Below, piece after piece: positions 20,356 through 30,272 of a stretch of DNA of 64,000 bases. Position numbers and translations under genes: made by a program. Origin of the DNA: Cohaesibacter celericrescens (GTDB lineage Bacteria; Pseudomonadota; Alphaproteobacteria; Rhizobiales; Cohaesibacteraceae); assembly GCF_002866925.1 (NCBI RefSeq), contig NZ_PKUQ01000001.1:310001-374000 (forward strand). The letters are read 5' to 3'. The notes under the pieces are model-generated. The model was not told the DNA's origin and did not search any database. It saw only the letters and a list, made by a program, of their open reading frames with translations. How positions within the stretch are numbered: the first letter of the stretch is position 1; the number at the start of each line of letters is the position of its first letter.

Positions 20356-21275
20356 CGGTCGCACGAAGCGTCCTCCACCATCCAAGTAACCAATTGTTCA
20401 AAATCGAAGCCCGCTTTTGCAGCCATTTCTGGCACAAGAGAGGTTGGCGTCATGCCCGGCTGGGTATTCACTTCCAGACAGATCAATTCGCCCTCATCAC
20501 CAACGCTTTCGTCATATCGAAAGTCTGCGCGCGAGATGCCTCGACAACCAAGCGCATGATGCGCTGATATGGTTAACGATTGTATATATTCGTAAACATT
20601 CGGTTTAAGTTCGGCAGGTAAAGTGTGGGAAGACCCCCCCGGAGCGTATTTTGCGTCATAATTATAGAAAATGTGATCGTCAGACGCGATGTCGATAATA
20701 TCGAGCGCACGATCCCCCATCGCTGCACAGGTCAGCTCGCGTCCGGCAATGTAGCGTTCCACCATCACAATGTCCCCGTAGGGCCAATCAGCAGAATAAA
20801 GCTCTTTTGGCGGATGTTGCTGATCTTTGGTCACAATCAAGACACCAAAGCTCGACCCTTCGCTGACAGGTTTGATAACATATGGCGTCGGTAAAGCATG
20901 TTCTTTTGCCGCATCTAGACGGTGCATGACTTTTGATTCTGCAACCGGAACGCCAGCGGCACGCATGATATCTTTGGCTTTTTCCTTATTCATCGCAACG
21001 GAAGAGGCCATAACACCACTATGGGTATAGGGAATACCCAGCACTTCCAGTAGTCCTTGAATGCACCCATCCTCACCATAGGGACCGTGCAAGGCATTGA
21101 AGGCAACATCAGGCTTCAAGTCTGACAAAACGGAGGCGATATCCCGCTGGACATCCACACGGCTGACCATAAAGCCAGAGGCTTCCAGTGCATCCGCACA
21201 TTCTTTACCGCTACTCAACGAAACCGGACGTTCCGTCGACCATCCACCCATCAGAACTGCAACATGTTTTGCCAT
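20352..21275 (-). CDS. ddl: D-alanine--D-alanine ligase
   Basis: ATP-grasp ligase making the D-Ala-D-Ala end of the peptidoglycan stem; 307 residues. Signatures [33 protein letters not shown] (ATP-binding loop) and the metal-binding end [19 protein letters not shown] are intact. Together with its DdlB-like dcw-cluster position this supports a housekeeping enzyme. It begins a new transcript: a terminator lies between murB and this gene, in a 306-nt gap. Confidence 0.96.
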   Translation of the reverse strand: MAKHVAVLMGGWSTERPVSLSSGKECADALEASGFMVSRVDVQRDIASVLSDLKPDVAFNALHGPYGEDGCIQGLLEVLGIPYTHSGVMASSVAMNKEKAKDIMRAAGVPVAESKVMHRLDAAKEHALPTPYVIKPVSEGSSFGVLIVTKDQQHPPKELYSADWPYGDIVMVERYIAGRELTCAAMGDRALDIIDIASDDHIFYNYDAKYAPGGSSHTLPAELKPNVYEYIQSLTISAHHALGCRGISRADFRYDESVGDEGELICLEVNTQPGMTPTSLVPEMAAKAGFDFEQLVTWMVEDASCDR

Positions 21276-21581
21276 TTAACTAAACCTTTCAAGCCAGAAC
21301 CAAGCTATTTTCAAAAACAGCATCCGTTCTGACCGACACTTGCATGGTTACTGGCCCACACTGTGGCAGCCCTTGCAGGTCATGCAATTTGCATTACGCC
21401 CCTCCATTTATGGTTAAAAATGCCTAACAAATGATAAGCAGAATCTGACAATCTGCGTTTTCCCAAGCCTGTTTACAAAAAATGCACAAATAAAAGAGCC
21501 GCTTTCAATGTTTGAAAGCGGCCCAAAAACGCGTAAATATATACCTAGTAAAATGAAACAAACACTTCAAAACACCAGTGT
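21276..21581. other. intergenic region splitting the dcw cluster
   Basis: 306 nt between murB and ddl, where most neighbours are separated by under 75 nt. No gene seen. It contains the murB terminator (21498-21522) and must carry the promoter for ddl-ftsQ-ftsA. No consensus promoter hexamer stands out. Confidence 0.6.
21498..21522 (-). terminator. Rho-independent terminator after murB
   Basis: Perfect 11-bp stem GCCGCTTTCAA / TTGAAAGCGGC with a 3-nt loop, followed on the minus strand by CTCTTTTATTT. It lies 60 nt behind the murB stop. It is the only strong terminator inside the mraZ-to-ftsZ stretch. Confidence 0.88.
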
Positions 21582-22538
21582 CTAACTGTCAAGAAACGGC
21601 ACAATCTGCACGTCATCCTCAAAAGACCCGATGCGCTTGATTTCCCAATGCAGTGAAATTCCGGTCATCTCTCGCACCTTGCCCCGCACCATTTCGCCCA
21701 ACCGTTCAATGTCTTGCGCGGTTGCGTCACCGGTGTTGATCAAAAAATTTGTGTGTTTGGCTGACACTTGCGCCCCACCCAACTCAAATCCGCGAAACCC
21801 GGCTTCATCCACCAGGCGCCAAGCGCTTTTGCCGTCAGGATTCTTGAATGTGGAACCGCCCGTGCGTTCCTTGGTGGGCTGATTGTCTTCGCGGTAAGCC
21901 GAAACCTCCCCCATCTCGACCTTCAAAGCTTCTGGATCACCCGCTTCACCACGATAAATCGCTTTGGTGAAGATATAATCAGCAGGCGCTGCGCAGGTTC
22001 TGTAGCCATGGCCCAGATCATCTGGTGTCAAATCGTGAATGACACCCGCACGATCCACAGCGCGCGCGGCGATCAACCGATCTTTGGTCTCAGCACCATG
22101 GGCTCCTGCATTCATCCGCAAGGCACCACCAATGGCGCCAGGAATGCCTTTGTAAAAGGAAAACCCAGCAATCCCCTGTTTGGCTATTTGAGTCGCAAAG
22201 CGCATGTCAGGCATCGCAGCACCAACAGACACCGTTAGGTCGTCCTCCACCTCAATGCTGGTGAAAGCTTTGCCAGACAGGCGAATAACGACACCTTCAA
22301 CCCCTCCATCACGCACCAGCATGTTAGAGCCAAGCCCGATGACCGTGACAGGAATGTCACTTGGCAGATGTTTTAGAAAATACGCAAGATCGGCTTCATC
22401 TGCCGGATTGAAAAACAGTTGCGCAGGCCCGCCCACCCGAAACCACGTATAGGGCGCAATATCAAAATTGCTATTGAGCCGACCACGCACATCATCGGTC
22501 CAGTCGCCAAAACGGCTCAGAAGATCCTCAAATGCCAT
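21582..22538 (-). CDS. murB: UDP-N-acetylenolpyruvoylglucosamine reductase
   Basis: FAD enzyme completing UDP-MurNAc; 318 residues. The FAD domain starts with YTWFRVGGPAQLFF and IGLGSNMLVRDGGVEG. FSFYKGIPGAIGGALRMNAGAHG and GGSTFKNPDG (with the catalytic serine) are typical of type II MurB, the form without the extra C-terminal loop. One base separates its start from the murC stop, and a terminator follows. Confidence 0.96.
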   Translation of the reverse strand: MAFEDLLSRFGDWTDDVRGRLNSNFDIAPYTWFRVGGPAQLFFNPADEADLAYFLKHLPSDIPVTVIGLGSNMLVRDGGVEGVVIRLSGKAFTSIEVEDDLTVSVGAAMPDMRFATQIAKQGIAGFSFYKGIPGAIGGALRMNAGAHGAETKDRLIAARAVDRAGVIHDLTPDDLGHGYRTCAAPADYIFTKAIYRGEAGDPEALKVEMGEVSAYREDNQPTKERTGGSTFKNPDGKSAWRLVDEAGFRGFELGGAQVSAKHTNFLINTGDATAQDIERLGEMVRGKVREMTGISLHWEIKRIGSFEDDVQIVPFLDS

Positions 22539-22539
22539 G

Positions 22540-23949
22540 TTATTCTCCGGCCAATGCTTTTAACTCAGCTGGCAAGGCGTTGGCCCAACCGGATATACTG
22601 CCAGCGCCAAGGCAGACGACATAATCTCCCGGCTCTGCAATTTCGCGAATGCGGGCCGCAAGTCCTTCTGAAGGACCCAGAATTTCGGCTTTGCGGTGTC
22701 CGTGGTTTTTCAAACCCTCAACAAGCGTCTCGGAATTGAACCCTTCAATCGGTTGCTCACCGGCGGCATAAACATCGGCAACCAACACATGATCGGCCAC
22801 ATTCAGACAGGTACAGAAATCTTCAAAATGATCTTCCAGACGGCTGTAGCGGTGCGGTTGCATGACGGCAATCACCTTATTCTGGCTGGCTTGACGGGCC
22901 GCCCGCATGACAGCGGCGATCTCCACCGGATGATGTGCATAGTCGTCGATGATCTCAATGCCATTCCAGCTGCCAGTGCGCGTAAAACGACGTTTCACCC
23001 CCCCGAAACCAGACAAGCCACGCCGAATCGCATCCGCCGAAATGCCCAACTCATGTGCCACGGCAATGGCGGCAGTTGCGTTGGCAACATTATGTTCCCC
23101 CGGCATAGGAAGGGACAGGCCCGAAATCTCTTCGCTTTCGCCGCTACTACGGTTTTGGATGACAATGGAAAAACGGCTTATCCCGCCTTCATTGCGCAAA
23201 TCAGTGTAGCGCACGTCCGCTTGCGGGTTCGCACCATAGGTAACGATCCGGCGGTCTTCGATCTGCCCCACCAGCGCCTGCACGTCAGGGTGATCCAGAC
23301 ACATGGCTGCAAAACCGTAAAAGGGCACATTTTCAACAAAGGCCCCAAAAGCGGCCTTCACAGCATCAAAACTTCCGTAATGGTCCAAATGCTCAGGATC
23401 AATATTGGTGACAACCGCAATGTCGGCAGGCAACTTGACAAAGGTGCCATCGGACTCGTCCGCTTCCACCACCATCCAGTCGCCCTCACCCATGCGAGCG
23501 TTGGTGCCATAAGCATTGATAATGCCGCCGTTGATCACGGTGGGGTCCATGCCGCCCGCATCCAACAAAGCCGCGACCAAAGACGTCGTGGTGGTTTTGC
23601 CGTGGGTGCCGCCAATTGCAATCGCCGATTTGAAGCGCATCAGCTCTGCCAGCATTTCGGCACGGCGCACAACAGGTAACTGCCGCGCACGGGCTTCTTT
23701 CAGCTCGGGATTCTCTGACTTGATAGCCGAGGAGACCACCACAACCTGCGCATCGACGATATTCTCGGCAGCATGCCCAATCGCAACTTTGATGCCTTTG
23801 TCACGAAGGCGCAAAACATTGGCGCTTTCGGAAATGTCACTGCCCTGAACGGTGTAACCCAATTTGAGCAAAACCTCGGCTATTCCGGACATCCCGATTC
23901 CGCCGATCCCGACAAAATGCACTGGACCGATATTTTGTGGCATCTTCAT
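22540..23949 (-). CDS. murC: UDP-N-acetylmuramate--L-alanine ligase
   Basis: First Mur ligase, adding L-Ala to UDP-MurNAc; 469 residues. Rossmann start [19 protein letters not shown]-loop [17 protein letters not shown] near residue 117, [11 protein letters not shown], and the C-terminal [17 protein letters not shown]. The ATG at 23949 overlaps the murG stop by 4 nt, so murG-murC-murB are translationally linked. Confidence 0.97.
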   Translation of the reverse strand: MKMPQNIGPVHFVGIGGIGMSGIAEVLLKLGYTVQGSDISESANVLRLRDKGIKVAIGHAAENIVDAQVVVVSSAIKSENPELKEARARQLPVVRRAEMLAELMRFKSAIAIGGTHGKTTTTSLVAALLDAGGMDPTVINGGIINAYGTNARMGEGDWMVVEADESDGTFVKLPADIAVVTNIDPEHLDHYGSFDAVKAAFGAFVENVPFYGFAAMCLDHPDVQALVGQIEDRRIVTYGANPQADVRYTDLRNEGGISRFSIVIQNRSSGESEEISGLSLPMPGEHNVANATAAIAVAHELGISADAIRRGLSGFGGVKRRFTRTGSWNGIEIIDDYAHHPVEIAAVMRAARQASQNKVIAVMQPHRYSRLEDHFEDFCTCLNVADHVLVADVYAAGEQPIEGFNSETLVEGLKNHGHRKAEILGPSEGLAARIREIAEPGDYVVCLGAGSISGWANALPAELKALAGE

Positions 23950-25052
23950 TTGGCAACTCCTGAGTTTTTCGCCAATCCCTCGACCAAATCCGCCAATTGG
24001 TTGGCGGCATCCAGTTTGCCTTGCCCCCGCGCTGCCTCTGCTGCCGCGCTGAGCTTGTCTGGATTGGCAATCAAATCTTCAATCAAATCCGAAATATCAT
24101 TGGGCCTTAGGCCGCGCTGTTCCAACACCCAAGCGCCCCCGGCATCGACCAGAACCGAAGCGTTGGCCTTCTGGTCTTGATCCAACGCACCGGGCAAGGG
24201 AACCAGAATCGATGGGCGACCGATCGCAGCCAGCTCGCTGACGGATGAAGCACCAGAGCGGCAAATCACCAAATGTGCATCAGCAATCTTTTGCGGCATG
24301 TCCGCAAAAAACGGTGCCAGATCGGCTTGCATGCCCAACTCACGATAGGCAACTTTCACCTTCAGCAAATCTTCAGTGCGGCATTGCTGGACAAGCCGAA
24401 TGCGGTCACGCATTGTTTGAGGCAAGCGCCCCAAGGCACCGGGCATATATTCCGAGAAAAACCGGGCGCCTTGCGATCCACCAAAAACCACCAACCGGAT
24501 TTCGCCTTCAGCGGTCAACGGCGCAAAAGACGTCTTGGCAGCCTCATGCACCATCGGGCGCACCGGGTTACCAGTCAGTGTGAGCTTATTGTCGAACCCT
24601 TCAGCCCCTTTTAGAATGGGAAAACTGGCAGCAATCGCGCTGGCCCCTTTGGCCAAAAACCGGTTTGCCCGCCCCATAACACCATTTTGCTCATGCAAGC
24701 AGGACGGCACTCCCATGGTACGCGCGGCCAACATAGGGGGCACGGTGGGATAGCCACCAAACCCGACAACAATGTCGGGCTTCAGATCTTTGATCACATT
24801 GCGTGCTGCAAAATAGCCTTTGGCTAGTTTGAGTGCCGCTTTGACCATCACAACCGGATTTTTCACCGACGGTGTAGCAGAAGGAATAATCTGAATGCTT
24901 TGCGCAGGAAAATCATGACCATATTGCGTTGCGCGACCGTCGGTCGCCAAATGCACAACCCAGCCCCTCTCAATCAAAACATGAGCAAGCGCCTGTGCCG
25001 GAAACAAATGTCCACCGGTCCCGCCAGCGGTCAACAAAACTACTTTTGTCAT
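23946..25052 (-). CDS. murG: lipid II-forming N-acetylglucosaminyltransferase
   Basis: Peripheral membrane GT-B enzyme that turns lipid I into lipid II; 368 residues from ATG at 25052 ([11 protein letters not shown]). An in-frame ATG at 25064 would add only MGCL. The glycine-rich loops [15 protein letters not shown] and [15 protein letters not shown] and the UDP-GlcNAc motif [17 protein letters not shown] are all present. It follows ftsW by 45 nt and overlaps murC. Confidence 0.96.
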   Translation of the reverse strand: MTKVVLLTAGGTGGHLFPAQALAHVLIERGWVVHLATDGRATQYGHDFPAQSIQIIPSATPSVKNPVVMVKAALKLAKGYFAARNVIKDLKPDIVVGFGGYPTVPPMLAARTMGVPSCLHEQNGVMGRANRFLAKGASAIAASFPILKGAEGFDNKLTLTGNPVRPMVHEAAKTSFAPLTAEGEIRLVVFGGSQGARFFSEYMPGALGRLPQTMRDRIRLVQQCRTEDLLKVKVAYRELGMQADLAPFFADMPQKIADAHLVICRSGASSVSELAAIGRPSILVPLPGALDQDQKANASVLVDAGGAWVLEQRGLRPNDISDLIEDLIANPDKLSAAAEAARGQGKLDAANQLADLVEGLAKNSGVAK

Positions 25053-25097
25053 TAAGCATCCCACCCAATGGATGGCTCCTATTGCACGTCACTCGGC

Positions 25098-26237
25098 TCA
25101 GTCAAAATTTTGATAAAACTGCCCCTGCTCCAGCCCCACTTCAGGCCTTCGCCGTGTGAGCGCCAGCAAGAATCCCATTCCCAGAGCAACAGACAGGAGC
25201 GACGACCCGCCATAAGAAATGAATGGCAGCGTCATACCCTTGGCAGGCATCAACTGCAAGTTAACAGCGATATTGATCACGGCCTGTAGGCCAAACAGCA
25301 GTGCAAGGCCCGCAATCGCCAATCGTTTAAACAGATCTTGCGTCTTTAATGCCAGCATCAATGCCCTGATCACCACGAACACATAGGCCCCCACGAGCAA
25401 CAGGCAAACCAGAATACCGAATTCCTCTGCAAGCACCGCAAAAATGAAATCGGTGTGGGAATCAGGCAAAATACGCTTGACCATACCCTCGCCCGGCCCT
25501 GTGCCCAACCAGCCACCACGAATGATGGAATCCATTGCTGTGTCCACCTGAAACGTGTCACCAGTGGCTGGATCAAGGAACCGATTGATGCGGCCCGTAA
25601 CGTGCGGAACAAACATGTAAGCCATTGTCAGTCCACCAACCCCGAGCCCCATCAGCAGGAATATCCAAAAAAGCGGCATTCCCGCCATAAAAAACAGTCC
25701 AGCCCAAACCACACTGAGCAAAACAGTCTGGCCAATATCGGGCTGCGCAACCAACAGCGCAACCACAACCATGAACAAAACAATGGAAAACAGATTGCCC
25801 GGAATCTCTGGTCGACGATCATTCTCTGCAAACAACCAGGCAGACAGCACCACAAAAGCCGGCTTCAAAAACTCGGAAGGCTGTATCGAAAATCCGGCGA
25901 AACTAATCCAGCGCTGTGCCCCTTTGGCTGAAAAGCCCAAAACCAGCGTTAGAACCATTCCCAGCAAGGCACCCACGAACACCACCAACGCAATGCGTCG
26001 GACCGTACGAGGGTTCAAAAAGGTGACACCGACCATCAAACCAAGCGCCATAGGCAAAAAAATCGCGTGCCTGATGACAAAATGATAGGAATTCAAATTC
26101 AACCGTTCGGCCACGGCAGGGCTGGCCGCCATAGACAAAACAAGACCGGAGAACAGCATCAAGACCAGCGCCAGCAGCATGGGCCGGTCGATGGTCCACC
26201 ACCATTCGGTCAGAATATTCTTGCGCGTGCGCCGCAT
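25098..26237 (-). CDS. ftsW: peptidoglycan glycosyltransferase FtsW
   Basis: SEDS-family polymerase of septal peptidoglycan that works with FtsI; 379 residues with about ten membrane segments. SIQPSEFLKPAFVVLSAW, the extracellular stretch RFLDPATGDTFQVDTAM, GGWLGTGPGEG and LAEEFG (catalytic-region acidic residues) mark the family. Its ATG shares a base with the murD stop (TAATG), showing coupling. Confidence 0.96.
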   Translation of the reverse strand: MRRTRKNILTEWWWTIDRPMLLALVLMLFSGLVLSMAASPAVAERLNLNSYHFVIRHAIFLPMALGLMVGVTFLNPRTVRRIALVVFVGALLGMVLTLVLGFSAKGAQRWISFAGFSIQPSEFLKPAFVVLSAWLFAENDRRPEIPGNLFSIVLFMVVVALLVAQPDIGQTVLLSVVWAGLFFMAGMPLFWIFLLMGLGVGGLTMAYMFVPHVTGRINRFLDPATGDTFQVDTAMDSIIRGGWLGTGPGEGMVKRILPDSHTDFIFAVLAEEFGILVCLLLVGAYVFVVIRALMLALKTQDLFKRLAIAGLALLFGLQAVINIAVNLQLMPAKGMTLPFISYGGSSLLSVALGMGFLLALTRRRPEVGLEQGQFYQNFD

Positions 26238-27664
26238 TATAACCCCTCGTCAGACGAATGGCTTGGATCGATGGGTACGGTTCCACTTTCCAGATAGGCA
26301 TGCACCGCCTCGCGAAACTTATCACCACGGACCGTGAAATTGGGGAATTGATCGAAGGAAGCACAGGCTGGAGAGAGAAGAACAACACGCTCCTTTGCAC
26401 CGGCTCCAGCCGCTTTACAGGCATCTATTGCCGCAGCGAGCGCCAAATCCATATGCGCACAAATGCTATAGGAAACGCCGTTCTTTTTGAGTGTTCTCGC
26501 AAATTCATCGGCAGCATCGCCAATCAGATAGGCGTGCTCAACGCGATCCAAAAGATCAACAAGCGTCTCAATACCCCCTTCTTTGGGCAATCCGCCTGCG
26601 ATCCAATGCACAGACCGGAATGAGGCCAAGGCGCGGGCAGCGGCATCCGCATTGGTTGCTTTACTATCATTGATATACAGCACACCATCGGCAGCCCCGA
26701 CCTCTTCCATACGGTGCTCTAAACCACCAAAAGAGATAAGCCCGCGAGAGAGAGCAGCAGGCGGCAGATCAAACTGCCGCACCACCGCAATCGCCGCAGC
26801 AGCATTCTGCGCATTGTGAGTGCCACGAAGGGCGCGCGCCTGATCCAGATTGAACAGAAAATCGCCTTCCATGCTTTGCAAAACCCCATCAGGGGCAGCC
26901 ACCATTGCACGGCTGTTGCCAAAGCCCGAAATTGTTACAATGGTCCGTCCCTTGAGGCGCAAATTTGATGCGACATTGGCAGACAACCGGTCATCCAGCG
27001 CAACAACGGCAAGGCCCGAAGACGAAACCATTCGGGCTTTAATTTTGGCATAACTCATCAAATCCCCATGCCGGTCCAAATGATCGGCGGAAATATTGAG
27101 CAACAGGCCAATGGACGGATCAATGCTAGGAGCCAGATCGATTTGGTAGGACGAGACTTCGATGACATAAATGCGGTCTGACGCAAGTGGCTCCAGAGCC
27201 AGAACGGGCGTCCCTATATTGCCACCCATCTGGACATCCATACCAGAATCTCTCAGCATATGAGAAATCAAGGCAGTGGTTGTGGATTTACCGTTGGTGC
27301 CCGTAATAGCAACAAACGGACAATCAATGCCGCTATGCCGCCGCTGACGACAGAAAAGCTCAACATCACCGATGATCTCAACCCCTGCCTGTTGCGCCAG
27401 TTTGACGCTCCAATGCGGCTCAGGGTGGGTCAGTGGTACACCGGGCGCCAGCACCAGCGCAGCAAAAGAAGACCAATCTGCTTCGCGCAGATCAACAATC
27501 TCAACACCTTCAATCAAAGCCGCTTTGGTACGGCTGGCTTCATTGTCATCATAAGCAACAACGCGCGCACCGCCCGCAGCAAGCGCTTCCAATGTCGCCA
27601 ACCCGCTGCCGCCAAGTCCGAACACCGCAACTGTTTGGTCGTCAAAAATGGTAATCGGGATCAT
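26237..27664 (-). CDS. murD: UDP-N-acetylmuramoyl-L-alanine--D-glutamate ligase
   Basis: Second Mur ligase, adding D-Glu; 475 residues. AVFGLGGSGLATLEAL (N-terminal Rossmann), TGTNGKSTTTALISHML (P-loop), LLNISADHLDRHG and INDSKATNADAAARAL with HWIAGG are present. It sits between mraY (73-nt gap) and ftsW (coupled). Confidence 0.96.
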   Translation of the reverse strand: MIPITIFDDQTVAVFGLGGSGLATLEALAAGGARVVAYDDNEASRTKAALIEGVEIVDLREADWSSFAALVLAPGVPLTHPEPHWSVKLAQQAGVEIIGDVELFCRQRRHSGIDCPFVAITGTNGKSTTTALISHMLRDSGMDVQMGGNIGTPVLALEPLASDRIYVIEVSSYQIDLAPSIDPSIGLLLNISADHLDRHGDLMSYAKIKARMVSSSGLAVVALDDRLSANVASNLRLKGRTIVTISGFGNSRAMVAAPDGVLQSMEGDFLFNLDQARALRGTHNAQNAAAAIAVVRQFDLPPAALSRGLISFGGLEHRMEEVGAADGVLYINDSKATNADAAARALASFRSVHWIAGGLPKEGGIETLVDLLDRVEHAYLIGDAADEFARTLKKNGVSYSICAHMDLALAAAIDACKAAGAGAKERVVLLSPACASFDQFPNFTVRGDKFREAVHAYLESGTVPIDPSHSSDEGL

Positions 27665-27737
27665 TGTCTTCTCTCAGTCGCAGCCTGTCTAAACCCGAGC
27701 AGGCACGCCAGACGACCACCTACCCCATCACATTTTA

Positions 27738-28823
27738 TTAGCGCAATTTCAAAGTTGCCAGACCGATAAGAGCCAACACAACCGCGATGATCCAAAAGCG
27801 GATCACCACCTGAGGCTCGGTCCATCCCTTATGTTCAAAATGGTGATGAATCGGTGCCATTCGGAACACACGCCGCCCAGTCAGTTTAAACGAGGCAACC
27901 TGAATGATGACTGAAACCGCCTCTAGAACAAACAAGCCACCCACAATCGCCAATACAAGCTCATGTTTGGTCGCCACAGAAATCGCGCCCAACATACCGC
28001 CCAGCGCCAAAGATCCGGTATCGCCCATAAATATCGCGGCCGGAGGAGCATTGAACCACAAAAAGCCCAAACCGGACCCGACCATAGCACCGCACAAAAC
28101 CAACAGCTCACCGGTGCCCGGCACATAATGAATTTGCAAATATTCCGCGAAAATCTCGTTACCAGACAGATAGGCGATAACACCAAATGTGGCGCTGGCG
28201 ATCATAACCGGAACAATTGCCAAGCCATCAAGGCCATCAGTCAGATTGACCGCATTCCCCGCGCCGACAATAACGAACAAGCCAAAAGGTACAAAAAACC
28301 AACCCAAATCCAAAAGCGTATCTTTAAAAAACGGGAATGTGACGGAGGTGGAGAAAGAAGTCTCTCCCAGTTTTGCCACCGCAAAACACGCCAAACCGGC
28401 AATGACGGCCTCGATGGACAAGCGCAAGCGACCTGAAAACCCTCTATGAGAAGACCGCGAAACCTTGAGATAATCGTCATAAAAACCGATAAGGCCAAAC
28501 CCGACGGTCACCGCCAACACGATCCAGACATATGGATTAGACAGATTAGCCCACAGCAAGGTTGCCGAAATCAAGCCGGTCAGGATCATCAATCCCCCCA
28601 TCGTGGGCGTGCCGGTTTTGGTTAGCAAATGGCTCTGAGGTCCATCCTCGCGAATAGGTTGCCCCTTTCCCTGCCGCGCACGCAGCGACCGGATAATGGC
28701 AGGTCCAAACAAAAAGCCCACCAACAATGCCGTGATAATCGCACCAGCCGTTCGAAAGGTAAGATATCGAAACACATTAAAAACAGAAAATTGATCTGAG
28801 AATTCAACGAGATACATCAGCAT
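27738..28823 (-). CDS. mraY: phospho-N-acetylmuramoyl-pentapeptide transferase
   Basis: Inner-membrane enzyme making lipid I from UDP-MurNAc-pentapeptide and undecaprenyl phosphate; 361 residues and about ten membrane segments. I chose ATG at 28823 ([11 protein letters not shown]), matching the usual MLxxL start. An ATG at 28844 would add 7 residues. Catalytic motifs: [18 protein letters not shown] and [12 protein letters not shown], with HHHFE near the end. Confidence 0.96.
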   Translation of the reverse strand: MLMYLVEFSDQFSVFNVFRYLTFRTAGAIITALLVGFLFGPAIIRSLRARQGKGQPIREDGPQSHLLTKTGTPTMGGLMILTGLISATLLWANLSNPYVWIVLAVTVGFGLIGFYDDYLKVSRSSHRGFSGRLRLSIEAVIAGLACFAVAKLGETSFSTSVTFPFFKDTLLDLGWFFVPFGLFVIVGAGNAVNLTDGLDGLAIVPVMIASATFGVIAYLSGNEIFAEYLQIHYVPGTGELLVLCGAMVGSGLGFLWFNAPPAAIFMGDTGSLALGGMLGAISVATKHELVLAIVGGLFVLEAVSVIIQVASFKLTGRRVFRMAPIHHHFEHKGWTEPQVVIRFWIIAVVLALIGLATLKLR

Positions 28824-28868
28824 CTGTTTGTCTGACCTTTCCAACGCGGCGCCAACAAAATGGCCCGC

Positions 28869-30272
28869 TTATCTTTTGCATTCACCCAGCAACGCAGCAA
28901 CAATCGGTCCCATCCTCGACCCAAGCGATCCCTTTACCATTACCACATCTCCATCGCAGATATCGGCAACAAGAGGGGCAATAAGGTCCGCAGAGCTATT
29001 AGCATAGGTGGCGCGCATTGCGATAGGCACAATTTCCCACAAATGAGCCATCATCGGCCCACATAAATAAACCCGATCTAAACCAGTATTTTCCAAAGAG
29101 GTGACAAGCCCTTTATGCATTTCAATGCTATCGTCACCAAGCTCTAGCATATCGCCTAGTACGGCAATTTTACGGCCACTCCCTTGAGACAAAGCCAGCG
29201 TTGCGAGAGCAGCAGAGACCGATGCTGGATTGGCATTATAACTCTCGTCAATCAGCTGAACGGTCCCCCCTTCAATCGCCAAACTGTGCCGCTCACCCCG
29301 CCCTTTACTCGCTCCGTGCCGGGCGAGCACCTCACAAGCTTTGGTAACATCGCCACCAGACAAAGACACAGCCCCCAGAACAGACAGGGCGTTCAGGGCC
29401 AGATGTTCACCCGGCGCGGCCACATGGCAACGCACGTGATTACCAAAAAGGGAAACGGACAGATCAGACCCATCCGCAGCCAGCGTCAAATCCAACAAAC
29501 GAACATCGCAGTCTTGAGACCGACCAAAGCGATGAATAGCATCAATGCCCTGGGCTTTTGCAACCCCGCTAAGAAAATCGCTAAATCTATTGTCACCATT
29601 GATCAGCACAGCGCCACCGGCCACAACACCTTCAAATATTTCGGCCTTTGCCGCTGCGATCTCGTCGATGCTATCAAAATTGCCAATATGAGCCGCGACG
29701 ATGGTGGTGATTACTGCCAAATGCGGTTTGACCATCGCAATCAGGTTTCGGATTTCGCCAGGGTGATTCATGCCGACTTCAATCACACCAAACTCAATTT
29801 CCTTTGGCATTCTTGCCAAAGTGAGTGGCACTCCCCAATGATTATTGAAGGAAGAAACCGCAGCATGAACAGAACCACTTGGCGCCAAGGCAGCCCGTAA
29901 AGCATCTTTTGTGCTGGTTTTGCCCACACTGCCCGTAATAGCAATCACCCGCCCTGCGACCCTTGCTCTTGCCGCTTTGCCCAAGCGCTCCAGAGCGCTC
30001 AATACATCATCTACAAAAACAACGCGCTCGGCGATATCTAAAAATTCAGACCGTTGTGCATCGTCCAGAACCACAACAGAAGCACCGCTATCGAGCGCAG
30101 CCCGCGCAAACCCGTGACCGTCAAACCGGTCACCTTTGATGGCGAAAAAAGCATCCCCTTTAACAACCGTACGACTGTCAATCGATATGCTCATCACATC
30201 ATCAATGGTCCCAGGTTGAAACGATGGAGACACAGCTGCAACAAAATCAGAAGCCGTCCACAATGGGGTCAT
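28869..30272 (-). CDS. murF: UDP-N-acetylmuramoyl-tripeptide--D-alanyl-D-alanine ligase
   Basis: Adds D-Ala-D-Ala to the UDP-MurNAc tripeptide; 467 residues. The P-loop VIAITGSVGKTSTKDAL, IEVGMNHPGEI, DESYNANPASVSAAL and VLGDMLELG are the standard MurF sequence marks. Start ATG at 30272 overlaps the murE stop by 4 nt. mraY follows 45 nt behind. Confidence 0.96.
   Translation of the reverse strand: MTPLWTASDFVAAVSPSFQPGTIDDVMSISIDSRTVVKGDAFFAIKGDRFDGHGFARAALDSGASVVVLDDAQRSEFLDIAERVVFVDDVLSALERLGKAARARVAGRVIAITGSVGKTSTKDALRAALAPSGSVHAAVSSFNNHWGVPLTLARMPKEIEFGVIEVGMNHPGEIRNLIAMVKPHLAVITTIVAAHIGNFDSIDEIAAAKAEIFEGVVAGGAVLINGDNRFSDFLSGVAKAQGIDAIHRFGRSQDCDVRLLDLTLAADGSDLSVSLFGNHVRCHVAAPGEHLALNALSVLGAVSLSGGDVTKACEVLARHGASKGRGERHSLAIEGGTVQLIDESYNANPASVSAALATLALSQGSGRKIAVLGDMLELGDDSIEMHKGLVTSLENTGLDRVYLCGPMMAHLWEIVPIAMRATYANSSADLIAPLVADICDGDVVMVKGSLGSRMGPIVAALLGECKR

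Noticed and set aside
21414..21428. Possible CtrA box (TTAA-N7-TAAC) between murB and ddl
   Set aside because: The second half-site matches only two of four bases in the plus strand, and the spacing is off by one on the other strand.
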